Of a DNA stretch of 32,739 nt, positions 7,790 to 15,635 are shown one piece after another. Where the stretch lies: assembly GCA_018821785.1 (NCBI GenBank), contig JAHJLI010000110.1, forward strand, positions 1 to 32,739, given 5' to 3'. The translations under genes were made by a program, and so were the position numbers. Within the stretch, counting starts at the first letter, position 1; every line of letters starts with the position of its first letter. Origin of the DNA: Pseudomonadota bacterium (GTDB taxonomy: Bacteria; Desulfobacterota; Desulfobulbia; Desulfobulbales; Desulfocapsaceae). The notes beneath the pieces were generated by a model. The model made no database searches, had not been told where the DNA came from, and saw only the letters and a list, made by a program, of their open reading frames with translations.

Positions 7790-7951
7790 ATGAAAACACA
7801 AGAAGCAATAAGCATTTTAATGCTCAGCCCCTGTTATTGGCGAATGAAAATAGCTGAACGACGTGAATTGATAAAAGAATTCCTGGCAAGTTACGCCAAT
7901 ATCAGCATGTCTTTTGCTGGCTCCTTGAGTAAGAAGAAAGAAGCCAACTGA
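7790..7951 (+). CDS. Small protein of 53 residues, unknown function
   Basis: A short plus-strand frame starts at ATG 7790 behind AGGGAGGGGAGGG, the strongest Shine-Dalgarno stretch in this part of the window, and ends at TGA 7949-7951. The peptide begins MKTQEAISILMLSPCYWRMK and continues IAERRELIKEFLASYANISM, giving two amphipathic helices with a basic middle. There is no signal peptide and a single cysteine. I do not recognise the family. It is divergent from the aminotransferase gene and converges with the DUF3795 gene, 37 bases away. Coding status rests on the ribosome binding site, lack of overlap with other genes, and a helical, charged composition. Confidence 0.6.
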   Translation: MKTQEAISILMLSPCYWRMKIAERRELIKEFLASYANISMSFAGSLSKKKEAN

Positions 7952-7988
7952 TTGAACTTCGAAGCACCATCCTCCGCAAGATCCAAAA

Positions 7989-8336
7989 CTATCGCCGTTT
8001 GAGCACCGGTAATTTTTTTTCCTCCATTTCCAGGGCGTAAGCCTCGACGCCAATTTTGGAAATCAGCGACAGTGAGGCCTTGCGGTCCGACCTGAAGATC
8101 AAGGCAAAGATTTTTGCGAAAATGTTGTTGAATTTCCGGCAGGCCTGCACGTCGGAAAATTCAGTGCATTCCGCACAGGTGTGGTAGCCATTTTCCTTTG
8201 TACAACTTCGTATTTTACACCAGGTGGCCTTGATGTTTTCTGCACAACCTGGGCACGAACCCTTCTTGTATCTGTGGCATGCGCCGCAGTAGATACCGCA
8301 GGCGGCAACGAGCTCACTTTTACTGAGATTTTTCAT
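7989..8336 (-). CDS. DUF3795 cysteine-rich protein
   Basis: The 115-residue protein shows the DUF3795 pattern: AACGIYCGACHRYKKGSCPGC near the N terminus, then WCKIRSCTKENGYHTCAEC and EFSDVQACRKFNN. Ten cysteines, mostly in CxxC-like pairs, suggest metal binding (zinc or iron-sulfur), though this has not been assigned to the family with certainty. It is cytoplasmic, with no signal peptide. The start codon overlaps the stop of the upstream GyrI-like gene by four bases (ATGA), so the two are translationally coupled and probably work together. Confidence 0.87.
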   Translation of the reverse strand: MKNLSKSELVAACGIYCGACHRYKKGSCPGCAENIKATWCKIRSCTKENGYHTCAECTEFSDVQACRKFNNIFAKIFALIFRSDRKASLSLISKIGVEAYALEMEEKKLPVLKRR

Positions 8337-8782
8337 GTCCCCTCCTTTATACCGATAAAAATGGCCACCGACTCTGGGCCGGTGTACTCTTCGAAGTCAA
8401 CGAGATAGGCACGCTCGGGCGCGCCCTTTTCTTCGAAAAATTTCCAGACCTCTTGCCACAGGGCTATGACCGTTTCAGGGCATGGCCCATTTTTCGCGAA
8501 TCGCAGGAAGTTGCCGGCAGGAATCTTCAATTCCCTTCGATTCACATGGGAAAAATCGCCGACGACTGCAGCGGTTACATCAAACTCTCCGTGCTGGTTC
8601 GAGGCATAGCCCGAATAGACTCCATATACGAGTGCCGGTTGCTGTCCCGCCTTGCTGTGGATGTCTGTAAAATCCCGCCAAAGCCTGGCAATTTTGCCTG
8701 TCTGTGAATTCATCTCGTGACTGTTGGTGGTCCGTACTGATATGCCGGTTACTTTAAAACTCTCTCTTTTGACCTGTTCCAT
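8333..8782 (-). CDS. GyrI-like / AraC effector-binding domain protein
   Basis: The 149-residue protein looks like a stand-alone GyrI-like small-molecule-binding domain (SOUL/BacR fold), as also found at the C terminus of AraC- and MerR-type activators. Supporting segments are VKRESFKVTGISVRT at the N terminus, ARLWRDF, ALVYGVYSGYASNQHGEFDVTAAV, LKIPAGNFLRF, ALWQEVWKFF and a C-terminal DFEEY. There is no DNA-binding domain. Such single-domain proteins bind hydrophobic or cationic compounds. The ATG at 8782 has GGAG about 10 bases upstream. It is coupled to the DUF3795 gene by ATGA overlap. Ligand unknown. Confidence 0.82.
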   Translation of the reverse strand: MEQVKRESFKVTGISVRTTNSHEMNSQTGKIARLWRDFTDIHSKAGQQPALVYGVYSGYASNQHGEFDVTAAVVGDFSHVNRRELKIPAGNFLRFAKNGPCPETVIALWQEVWKFFEEKGAPERAYLVDFEEYTGPESVAIFIGIKEGT

Positions 8783-9129
8783 AGCATTTTTTCTCCGCTT
8801 GTATGAAGTTTGCCGGGGACTGTTCCCAGGCTTGATGGATCAGACTGTAGCAGGCAGTAGTGACACCATTATGTCAAGTTACTCTCAGATTTTAATTATT
8901 CTGGTATTTTTTTCAGGCCGATTACTTTTTCCAAAGTAATAAGTTGATAATCGAAAAATCATAATTTCGTCAGGATATTTGTAATGCTGGACCGGACGCA
9001 TTGTGTTTTCACACTCTAGCCCTGCTTGTTGCAAAAGAAGATCGGGTTCAACGAATTTCGAAGTGCAATTTGCAATGCAGAAAAGGGCAGCCACATTGTT
9101 TTATGCAATTATACACTTTCCCATAAAGT

Positions 9130-9168
9130 TTGACATAACATGTAACATCACGATATTATGTAACATGT
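9130..9168 (+). promoter_or_regulatory. Candidate promoter overlapped by inverted repeat ACATGTAACAT/ATGTAACATGT
   Basis: TTGACA (9130-9135), 18 bases, TATTAT (9154-9159; five of six). The 11-base arms ACATGTAACAT (9138-9148) and ATGTAACATGT (9158-9168) form an inverted repeat with one mismatch, one arm in the spacer and the other over the -10 and start point. That is a typical layout for a repressor site. Transcription would start near 9166 and give a leader of about 165 bases. Confidence 0.45.
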
Positions 9169-9299
9169 AGAATATTTCGAAACAGGTACACCAATTGCTT
9201 TAACTCTCTCACAGTGTGCTGATTCGTTCTCCTTTCGTGCAGGCCGCCGATGGGTGGAGCGAATTCATCTTGGGCCGCCGACCCCTTCGGCGAACCAAT

Positions 9300-9320
9300 G
9301 GGTTGTGAAACCCGTTTTTT
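9300..9320 (+). terminator. Terminator-like hairpin in the leader of the small membrane-protein gene
   Basis: GGGTT-GTGA-AACCC followed by G and six T. The stem is only 5 bp (plus a wobble), so it is weak. It ends three bases before the ribosome binding site. It could attenuate the downstream gene or end a ~150-base small RNA from the 9130 promoter. A second stem, CGCCG/CGGCG, lies at 9276-9292. Confidence 0.4.
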
Positions 9321-9333
9321 GTGAGGTGGTTAT

Positions 9334-9723
9334 ATGAGTGGTCGATTGATTATAGGTGCAATACTTCTTGCTGTAAGTGTCGTCAGCATCGCAATCTGCT
9401 ATCTAGGAGCCCGTAATCCCAGGGAGCCAAAATGGGCCGACGATACAATAATGGGCAATTTTATTATCCCCCTGGCCGTTGGAGGCATCTTTATGGGGCC
9501 GATGTTTCTGGGTGAAGCCTTTTTGGGAAATCTGGACTTACTCAGCACTATGGATATGATTATCGCCTTTGGCATTTTGGGTGCAGGAGTTCTGGTGATT
9601 TTCTTGCTGCGCATAAAAAAGAGAGTTGCAGAATATGACGTTTTGCGAAATGATCCCGCGTTCATAAATCGCCCTAGACGTGAAGACAATAAAAAAATTA
9701 TTGGGACACCGGACCCTGTTTGA
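9334..9723 (+). CDS. Small membrane protein with three predicted helices
   Basis: The 129-residue protein starts at ATG 9334 with GAGGTGG about five bases upstream. Hydrophobic stretches are LIIGAILLAVSVVSIAICYLG (residues 5-25), FIIPLAVGGIFMGPMFLGEA (about 43-62) and MIIAFGILGAGVLVIFLLRI (about 74-94). After these comes a polar, basic C-terminal tail (KKRVAEYDVL...RRED) probably in the cytoplasm. I do not recognise the family. It is preceded by a long structured leader and converges with the NtrC-type regulator gene, with a shared terminator between them. Confidence 0.75.
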   Translation: MSGRLIIGAILLAVSVVSIAICYLGARNPREPKWADDTIMGNFIIPLAVGGIFMGPMFLGEAFLGNLDLLSTMDMIIAFGILGAGVLVIFLLRIKKRVAEYDVLRNDPAFINRPRREDNKKIIGTPDPV

Positions 9724-9740
9724 TACCAGGGGAAGGGGAA

Positions 9741-9773
9741 ATTGATGACCGTGCAGATTGCACGGCCATCAAT
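9741..9773. terminator. Bidirectional terminator between convergent genes
   Basis: Arms ATTGATGACCGTGC and GCACGGCCATCAAT pair over 14 positions with one mismatch around the loop AGATT. The hairpin overlaps the stop codon of the minus-strand regulator gene (9769-9771) and lies 18 bases after the membrane-protein stop. There is no T-tract, so it may act as a stability hairpin as well as a terminator. Confidence 0.6.
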
Positions 9774-11094
9774 CCAGACTGTACTGTTTGCGCTTGCGCC
9801 ACAGTGTCGTTAAGTTGATGCCCAGTGCCCGAGCGGCCTCTTCTAAAGAGGGAGAGTGTATCATAACCTCTTGGATGTGTTTTTTTTCCATTTCAGCCAA
9901 ACTGATTAGGCAAGAGCGGTCTGGCAGGGCTTGCTGGTAATGAGCGATGTGAGCCGGCAAGTCACTGGTTCGCAGGCGAGGGTGCTCCGACAGGATTACT
10001 GCACGTTCGATGACATTGACCAGTTCACGGATATTGCCGGGCCATGGGTAACTCTGTAGACACTGCAAGCATTCATCCTCGATTTCTTTTACTGGTTTGT
10101 CGTTCAGCTGTGCGAAGCGACGCAGGTAGTGTTCGACCAGCAAGGGGATGTCTTCAGGACGTTCACGTAAGGGTGGTAAAAAAAGCTCGACCACGTTAAG
10201 CCGAAAATAGAGATCCTGACGGAAAATCCCATCTCGAACCAATTCATCCAGATCCCGGTTTGTGGCGGCAATGACTCGGGCATCTACGGTAAGTGTCTGG
10301 GTGCCGCCCAGACACTCGTATTGGCGTTGCTGGATAAAGCGCAGGAGTTTGCCCTGTATGACATAGGGTATTTCAGAGACCTCATCTAGAAAAATGGTGC
10401 CTTTTTCGGCCAGACTCAATTTACCTGTTTTATCTCGCGTTGCGCCGGTGAAAGCGCCTTTCACGTGGCCAAAAAGATCGCTCTCCAGGAGATTTTCATG
10501 CAGTCCGGCGCAATCCACGGTTACAAACGGTTGGCTGGCCCGTTGGCTCCATTTGTGAACAAGACTGGCCAGTACACCCTTGCCGGTGCCGCTCTCACCA
10601 CTAATGAGCACAATGGCATTGGATTTTGCAGCCTGACGAGCTGTATCCAGTACTTGGTGCATGCGTCGGCTACGGGTGAGCAAGTCCCCCTCTTGAAAGA
10701 TCCCCTTTAAACGCGCCACCTCATTTCTTAGTGCCTGAAACTGTGAGATTTTATCCAGCAAAAGATCGAGCTGGCTTGGTAGAAACGGTTTAGGAAGATA
10801 ATCGAAAGCACCCATTTTGACGGCCTTGACGGCTGTTTCGACAGTGGCATATGCCGTTATAACGATAACATGGGTGGGGATGCCGCTGGCGATGATCTGG
10901 TGCAGAACCTCCAGGCCGTCCTGGTCGGGGAGCCGCAGGTCCAGCAAGACCAGATCGGGTTTTTGTTCCTTAAAGCAGGCAACACCCTTCTGGGCAGAAC
11001 CGGCAGTCGTTACTGCAAAGCCTTTCTCTTCGAGATATATCTCAAGAGTTTGCACAATATTGCGGTCGTCATCGACCAGCAGTGCTTTTTGCAT
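9769..11094 (-). CDS. NtrC-family sigma-54-dependent response regulator (AlgB-like)
   Basis: The start is the ATG at 11094 (MQKALLVDDDRNIV, 441 residues), where the receiver domain begins; the open frame extends further upstream but only as a shadow of the kinase gene. Domains: receiver (1-118) with phospho-acceptor Asp52 in LVLLDLRLPDQDG and Lys in LPKPF; AAA+ domain (about 140-365) with Walker A GESGTGKG, the sigma-54 contact loop GAFTGA, and RELVNVIE; C-terminal Fis-type helix-turn-helix (LEEAARALGINLTTLWRKRK). It activates sigma-54 promoters when phosphorylated. Its gene overlaps the kinase gene by 26 bases, and the pair resembles KinB/AlgB of Pseudomonas in layout. Targets are unknown. 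Confidence 0.93.
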   Translation of the reverse strand: MQKALLVDDDRNIVQTLEIYLEEKGFAVTTAGSAQKGVACFKEQKPDLVLLDLRLPDQDGLEVLHQIIASGIPTHVIVITAYATVETAVKAVKMGAFDYLPKPFLPSQLDLLLDKISQFQALRNEVARLKGIFQEGDLLTRSRRMHQVLDTARQAAKSNAIVLISGESGTGKGVLASLVHKWSQRASQPFVTVDCAGLHENLLESDLFGHVKGAFTGATRDKTGKLSLAEKGTIFLDEVSEIPYVIQGKLLRFIQQRQYECLGGTQTLTVDARVIAATNRDLDELVRDGIFRQDLYFRLNVVELFLPPLRERPEDIPLLVEHYLRRFAQLNDKPVKEIEDECLQCLQSYPWPGNIRELVNVIERAVILSEHPRLRTSDLPAHIAHYQQALPDRSCLISLAEMEKKHIQEVMIHSPSLEEAARALGINLTTLWRKRKQYSLD

Positions 11095-12583
11095 CGAATT
11101 CCTCCAGATGTTCAGGGATCCAAAAAGTGAAGGTCGTACCTTGTCCGGGGCTACTTTCTGCGATGATATCACCGCCGTGCTGCTCGATGATTTCTTTGAC
11201 GATGGCCAGCCCCAGCCCAATGGTGCCCACCTTGTCTCTTTCTGAAAATTGAGTGTATCTGTCGAAGATATACGGCATGTGCCGTGGCTCAATGCCACAG
11301 CCGTCGTCACTGCATTGGAAATAGAATCTGCCATGCCGGCGCTCGGCTTTAATGACAATTCCTCCCCCTTTTTCAGTATAGCGCAGAGCATTGGTTACCA
11401 GATTGGTGAAGACCCAAGGGAAACGTATCGAATCCAAGGTGATGGGCGGTAAATCGGGTTCTACCTCAATATTGAGGAGAATTCCCTTTGTTTCGGCATG
11501 TTCCTCAAGCGGTTTCAAACATTTACGAATTAAGCCAGACACATCGATTTTTTCACGAACGGCAGGCTTGATTATTGATTCCAGACGGGCAATATCTACC
11601 AGCTCATTGAGTAAATTAATCATACGACTGCAGTCTTCCCGGGCAGTTTCGAGAAGCATGGCAACCCGTTCTTCGGGAAAACGCTCTCGTTTTTCATTGA
11701 GGAGATTGATACTCATGGCCAAGGAGGTCATGGGTGTTTTCAGTTGATGCGACAGATCAGCGATGAATCGTCCCCTGGCTTCTTCGGCAGAGTTCACCTT
11801 CAATCTCTCCGCGGCGAGGATAGCCGTGTTGTGTGTATCATAGTCATGCAATCGTTTGAAGAGGCTGTTGAATTGGTCGGTCAGGAGACCAATCTCATCA
11901 TTACTTCGCACAGGAAGGTAGGGGTAACTGTTCCCGCCCTGGCGGCTATCGGCCAGGCTTTGTGCCAACTGTCTGATCGGTTTTGCGATGCGGTAGGAGA
12001 GCCAGTAGATGAGCAGGATGATGAGCCCGATTGTGGCACAGAGAAAAAAGAGCGAATGGCGTTGGGCGCGTATGGCCAACTGGTGGGTTTCATCTTCCGC
12101 AGCCTCCATGCCGCGTTCGTTCAAATCCACCAGGGTGTTGATATCTGCAATGATGCCGGCCGTCAGATTCATGAATTCCTGAGTTGGCGGAGTGCTGTCA
12201 TGCAGGGCAAAACGCTCAGATATCGTTTTGTAATATTGATATTTTTCTGCGAGTGCCTCGACAATGTTCTTTTCGCCGATTTCAGCGATGTGCTGTCTGC
12301 AGATTGCCAGCGCATCAGCTAACGCTTCAATTTCCAAGTTGTTGATGATTCCCGGCTCCTTTCTGAAAATGAAAGCGAGAACGAGGTTACGGTTTTCTTC
12401 CAGCACTTGCCGCGCCTGCTGGGCAGCTTTAATGCTGGCATAGTTACGAGACATGATGCGCTCGGCACTTTGTCCCAAGGAATTGAGGAGCCGGTAATTG
12501 ATTACCGCGACAAACAGCAAAGCTATTACCGGCAACAGGCTAATGGCAAAGATTTTGATACGGATCGGCCTATGGATGACCAT
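11069..12583 (-). CDS. KinB-like membrane sensor histidine kinase
   Basis: The 504-residue protein has a first membrane helix (about 9-29), a helical periplasmic sensor of ~145 residues (about 30-175, with LEENRNLVLAF and IADINTLVDLNERG), a second membrane helix (about 178-197), and HAMP (198-250, SYRIAKPIRQLAQSL). The HisKA box is FIADLSHQLKTPMTSL with phospho-acceptor His279. The ATPase domain has the N box (FTNLVTNALRYTEKGGG), DDGCGIEPRHMPYIFDRY and GTIGLGLAIVKEI. It should phosphorylate the NtrC-type regulator whose gene overlaps its 3' end by 26 bases. The signal is not evident. In Pseudomonas KinB the periplasmic part is also a helical bundle, but similarity in the sensor cannot be judged by eye. 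Confidence 0.92.
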   Translation of the reverse strand: MVIHRPIRIKIFAISLLPVIALLFVAVINYRLLNSLGQSAERIMSRNYASIKAAQQARQVLEENRNLVLAFIFRKEPGIINNLEIEALADALAICRQHIAEIGEKNIVEALAEKYQYYKTISERFALHDSTPPTQEFMNLTAGIIADINTLVDLNERGMEAAEDETHQLAIRAQRHSLFFLCATIGLIILLIYWLSYRIAKPIRQLAQSLADSRQGGNSYPYLPVRSNDEIGLLTDQFNSLFKRLHDYDTHNTAILAAERLKVNSAEEARGRFIADLSHQLKTPMTSLAMSINLLNEKRERFPEERVAMLLETAREDCSRMINLLNELVDIARLESIIKPAVREKIDVSGLIRKCLKPLEEHAETKGILLNIEVEPDLPPITLDSIRFPWVFTNLVTNALRYTEKGGGIVIKAERRHGRFYFQCSDDGCGIEPRHMPYIFDRYTQFSERDKVGTIGLGLAIVKEIIEQHGGDIIAESSPGQGTTFTFWIPEHLEEFDAKSTAGR

Positions 12584-12823
12584 GAACTTTCACACGCTTT
12601 TAATTGAAAATAACCAGCAATGTCTTGAGAAAAAAATACATCGAAGGAAAGTACAAGAATGGTTCACGCATCTGGGAGTCGTGAAAATCAGTAGATTGAG
12701 GCTACTCTTTTCCACAGGTTTATGCAATTTTTTCTCTGTCGAACCATCTCGGATGATTGATGTTGGGAAGGGGATAATTCGTAGAATTGTTGTCCTCTGG
12801 TTTTTACGGTAGTGGCGACAGGA

Positions 12824-13759
12824 CTATGTCAAGCTACTATAGAGTTTTTGCATTTCCGTGACTTTTTTAGCTACCGCCTCACGCCAGCGCAGCGGCGAGA
12901 GGACCTGGGCATCACTGCCGAAACTGAGGAGAAAGGATAGTATCCAATCGTCTTCAGGGAAGGTGAGGGTGGCAATGATTGAGCCATCTTCTTCATAGTG
13001 CAGGTGTGACGGGCCAAAGTGTTCCTCAACCTTTACCTGGATGGCCGGGCAAAATTTCACGATAAGTTCCACCAACGGGCGGTTATCCCGTTCGGCGAAC
13101 CGATTGAGGGCCCCTACTTCCCGTCGAATGAAGTGTTCCCGGGTATGTTTAGGATCCCGCATCCGCGATAGGCGAAACAATCGAAAATCCAGTCTTTCCC
13201 GGCAATAGGCAAGGAGGTACCAGGTAAAACTTTTATAGATCAGGGTATGTGGTTCAACCAGGCGAAGGCTTTCCTGGCCACCGGCGTCGGTATAGGTGAA
13301 GCCGAGGAGCAGCGACCTGCCCACCGCTTCGTGGACTATTTGCATTGTTACCCGGAAAATTTCCGACATCCCCCAGGGGGCGATATCGATGACGAAAGAG
13401 TCGCTATAGGTACGGTAGTGGAGTTCCTTGTCCTCAGGGATTAGGGCTGAGATTTTTTCAATAATCCGCAACAGGTCGTTGTTTTGCATGGTCCTGTTGA
13501 CCCCTTGCAGCGTCGACAGGATGGACAGCATGTCATCAAAGGTGAGGAGCTGGCGACTGAGTTTGTAGTTGTCGGGAATGGTGAGGCCACCCTCGTGGCC
13601 CTGGGTCGAGATTACCGGGACACCTGCACCGTTCAAGGTTTCTACGTCGCGATAGATGGTTCGTACCGAAACCTCAAAACGTTCCGCAAGTTCCCTGGCA
13701 GTCACCCGCCGCCGGTTGAGAAGGAGGACGATTATGGCCAACAGTCGTTCAATTTTCAT
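12824..13759 (-). CDS. WYL-domain transcriptional regulator (YafY-like)
   Basis: The 311-residue protein has an N-terminal HTH_11/DeoR-type helix-turn-helix (residues 4-58: RLLAIIVLLLNRRRVTAREL, VSVRTIYRDVETLNGAGVPV) and a central WYL domain. The name-giving residues are Trp180-Tyr181-Leu182 in SFTWYLLAYCRER, followed by FRLFRLSRM, and a C-terminal WCX extension with DDWILSFLLSFGSDAQVLSP. WYL regulators bind small ligands or nucleic acid and often control stress or defence genes. The gene stands alone, 175 bases from a divergently read APH-like gene. Its targets are not evident. Confidence 0.9.
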   Translation of the reverse strand: MKIERLLAIIVLLLNRRRVTARELAERFEVSVRTIYRDVETLNGAGVPVISTQGHEGGLTIPDNYKLSRQLLTFDDMLSILSTLQGVNRTMQNNDLLRIIEKISALIPEDKELHYRTYSDSFVIDIAPWGMSEIFRVTMQIVHEAVGRSLLLGFTYTDAGGQESLRLVEPHTLIYKSFTWYLLAYCRERLDFRLFRLSRMRDPKHTREHFIRREVGALNRFAERDNRPLVELIVKFCPAIQVKVEEHFGPSHLHYEEDGSIIATLTFPEDDWILSFLLSFGSDAQVLSPLRWREAVAKKVTEMQKLYSSLT

Positions 13760-13877
13760 GGATTACCAACTTAGGGTCCGTTCACGATATAGAATCATCG
13801 GAACGAGGAAAAACAATGAGTTTTCTTTTTTTCGGGAATAGCCTTATCATAAATGAAACAGCAATGAGCGGATCTCT

Positions 13878-13930
13878 AGTACCTTAGAAATTCCGTTGAT
13901 AAAAAACAAGAAATCAATTTCTAAGGTGCT
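13878..13930. repeat. 53-base inverted-repeat element, copy 2
   Basis: Left arm AGTACCTTAGAAATT and right arm AATTTCTAAGGTGCT pair with one G-T-type mismatch; the inner part (GTTGAT/ATCAA) extends the stem around an A-rich loop. It is related to the element at 2525-2578. It ends five bases before the ATG of the APH-like gene, and the AAGGTG inside its right arm is at the right distance (about 8 bases) to serve as the ribosome binding site. Confidence 0.65.
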
Positions 13931-13935
13931 AAAGC

Positions 13936-15033
13936 ATGTTTGGGGCTTTCAAGAGCGCATTAATTTGCATCCATTTGCAGGGGGCAATGCCTGAGATGTC
14001 AGCAAAAACAATTGATGACAGCATTTTTCCGCAATATCTTGAGCACCTTCTCCAGCCGGAGAGCTATCCTCACCCGGTCGACAAAGTGGAGTTGGTGCAG
14101 ACTCATATCTCCTTTGTTATCCTTGCCGGAGACTTTGTGTATAAATGGAAAAAGCCGGTCAAGTTCGGCTTTGTTGATTTTGCAAGCCTTGCCAAAAGGA
14201 AGTTTTTTTGTGAACGGGAGTTGCTCCTCAACCGGCGCCTTTGTCCGGAAATCTACCTGGAAACCCTCTGGTTGAGTCGAGAAGGGCAATCCTTCAGGTT
14301 GAAGGGGGATGGCGAGATTGTCGAGTACGGGTTGAAGATGGTGCGTATGCCCGAGGAAGGCATGTTGAACCGAGTTATTGCCGCCGGACGATTGCGGCAG
14401 GAGCATATTGCACAGATAGTCGACATTTTAGTGCCGTTCTACCGGCAGGCGGGTCAAGGGGATGAGATTCGCGAAAACGGCAGAGCAAGTGCAGTAGCTC
14501 GGACGATATCCAGCAATTTTGCCGAGACCAAGCCCTTTATCGGCAGTGCACCACTCAGCCCTGAGCGGTTTGCCTGGATCAAGCGGGGTACCGACGCATT
14601 TCTCGGCAGGGGAGAGCTTTTTAGCCGGCGTATTGCTGCCGGCTGCATCCGTGATTGCCATGGAGATCTCTATTCCAATAATATCTGCCTGGCGGATCGG
14701 GGCAAAATTCATATTTTCGATTGTCTTGAATTCAATGACAGTCTGCGGTTTATCGATACCTGCGCCGACGTGGCCTTTCTTGCCATGGATCTCGACTTTC
14801 ACGGCCTTGTCGCCATGAGTGACTATTTCATACACTCCTATATCGAGAGATCTGGCGATGAAGGTTTGCTGAAGGTTCTCGATTTTTATAAATGCTACCG
14901 GGCCTATGTTCGCGGCAAGGTCGGTTTGCTTGCTGCAGCCGACCCCGTTATGGAAAAAAGTGCAGCCGAGGGGTGGTCGCGTACCGCCGGGCGATATTTT
15001 CAGTTGGCCGAGCAATATGCTGGAAGACTATGA
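13936..15033 (+). CDS. APH-like phosphotransferase domain protein (COG2187 type)
   Basis: The 365-residue protein has the aminoglycoside phosphotransferase/choline kinase fold. VYKWKKPVKFGFVDF carries the ATP-binding lysine region, DCHGDLYSNNICL (near residue 240) is the catalytic loop with HGDLxxxN, and IFDCLEFND holds the metal-binding aspartate. In many bacteria this domain is fused to a P-loop kinase of COG0645; here that kinase is the next gene, overlapping by ATGA. Substrate is unknown, and antibiotic resistance should not be assumed. The ATG at 13936 uses AAGGTG from the inverted repeat; ATGs at 13987 and 13996 behind AGGGGG are real alternatives, and the first 17-20 residues look unlike the family. 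Confidence 0.82.
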   Translation: MFGAFKSALICIHLQGAMPEMSAKTIDDSIFPQYLEHLLQPESYPHPVDKVELVQTHISFVILAGDFVYKWKKPVKFGFVDFASLAKRKFFCERELLLNRRLCPEIYLETLWLSREGQSFRLKGDGEIVEYGLKMVRMPEEGMLNRVIAAGRLRQEHIAQIVDILVPFYRQAGQGDEIRENGRASAVARTISSNFAETKPFIGSAPLSPERFAWIKRGTDAFLGRGELFSRRIAAGCIRDCHGDLYSNNICLADRGKIHIFDCLEFNDSLRFIDTCADVAFLAMDLDFHGLVAMSDYFIHSYIERSGDEGLLKVLDFYKCYRAYVRGKVGLLAAADPVMEKSAAEGWSRTAGRYFQLAEQYAGRL

Positions 15034-15614
15034 AGAATGGTGGCGAGGTGGCGAAAACGGTGGTGGTTTTCTTTGGTCTTATCGCCTCGGGTAAGAGTTA
15101 TGTGGCCAAGGCCTGGGCGGAAAAACACAGTTTTCCCTATAACAATACCGATGTGGTTCGAAAACAACTGGCGGGGAGAGCGTCTTGCGAATCCCACGCT
15201 GAAACTATCGACCAGGGCATATATTCGCCCACATTCACCCGTTTGACCTATGATGCCCTGCTGAGTTTTGCCGAAAAGGCGCTGGATGAGGTAAGTTGTG
15301 TGGTACTCGACGGCTCGTATCAGGCCCAGGCGGAGCGGGAGCGAGTGCGGAAGCGCTTTGAACACCGGGCTCGGGTAGTTTTTATTATGTGCAGCTGCAA
15401 GGAGGAAATTATTAAAACCCGTCTGGCGCAGCGGGCCCTTGATCCAGCAGCTGTTTCTGACGGTAACTGGGATATTTATCTTCGCCAGAAGGAGGTTTTT
15501 GAATATCCGGAGGAATTGTCGGTTGGGCAATTCAGGCGACTGGAAACCAATAAGGCAGTGGGCCTGCTGCTATCCCACCTTGATGACGTCCTGCTAAACG
15601 AGGTGTCGGACTGA
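15030..15614 (+). CDS. P-loop kinase, AAA_33/COG0645 type
   Basis: The 194-residue protein starts at ATG 15030, inside the stop codon of the APH-like gene (ATGA), with GAAGA upstream; the frame remains open further upstream but without family features. Walker A is GLIASGKS (about residues 16-23). NNTDVVRKQLAG follows, then VVLDGSYQAQAERERVRKRF with the Walker B-like aspartate, and IMCSCKEEIIKTRLAQRALDP with the arginine-rich lid. These match small nucleotide/sugar kinases of the zeta-toxin-like group. Coupled translation to the APH-like gene suggests that both act on one substrate or form one complex. The gene converges with the NlpC/P60 gene, 21 bases apart with no visible terminator. Confidence 0.85.
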   Translation: MKNGGEVAKTVVVFFGLIASGKSYVAKAWAEKHSFPYNNTDVVRKQLAGRASCESHAETIDQGIYSPTFTRLTYDALLSFAEKALDEVSCVVLDGSYQAQAERERVRKRFEHRARVVFIMCSCKEEIIKTRLAQRALDPAAVSDGNWDIYLRQKEVFEYPEELSVGQFRRLETNKAVGLLLSHLDDVLLNEVSD

Positions 15615-15635
15615 TCCCGCTAAACGGAATAGGTA

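Larger units (their letters stand above)
8783..9333. other. 551-base intergenic region
   Basis: No convincing gene in either direction. It holds a perfect 8-bp inverted repeat ATTACTTT-TTCC-AAAGTAAT at 8921-8940, a promoter-like site with a near-perfect inverted repeat at 9130-9168, a direct repeat of GGCCGCCGA (9242-9250 and 9273-9281), and two hairpins at 9276-9292 and 9300-9320 in front of the membrane-protein gene. Confidence 0.5.

Noticed and set aside
7676-7801. N-terminal extension of the aminotransferase
   Set aside because: Covers the predicted promoter and has no family similarity; it also overlaps the divergent small gene.
7811-7824. Inverted repeat AGCATT-TT-AATGCT
   Set aside because: Lies inside the small 53-codon gene, has a two-base loop and no T-tract; likely coding coincidence.
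11095-11391. N-terminal extension of the NtrC-type regulator to 540 residues
   Set aside because: The extra 99 residues are an off-frame reading of the kinase gene; the receiver fold starts at the ATG 11094.
13936-15033. Aminoglycoside resistance gene
   Set aside because: The fold is APH-like, but sequence and the neighbouring P-loop kinase match the COG2187/COG0645 housekeeping-type pair, not resistance enzymes.
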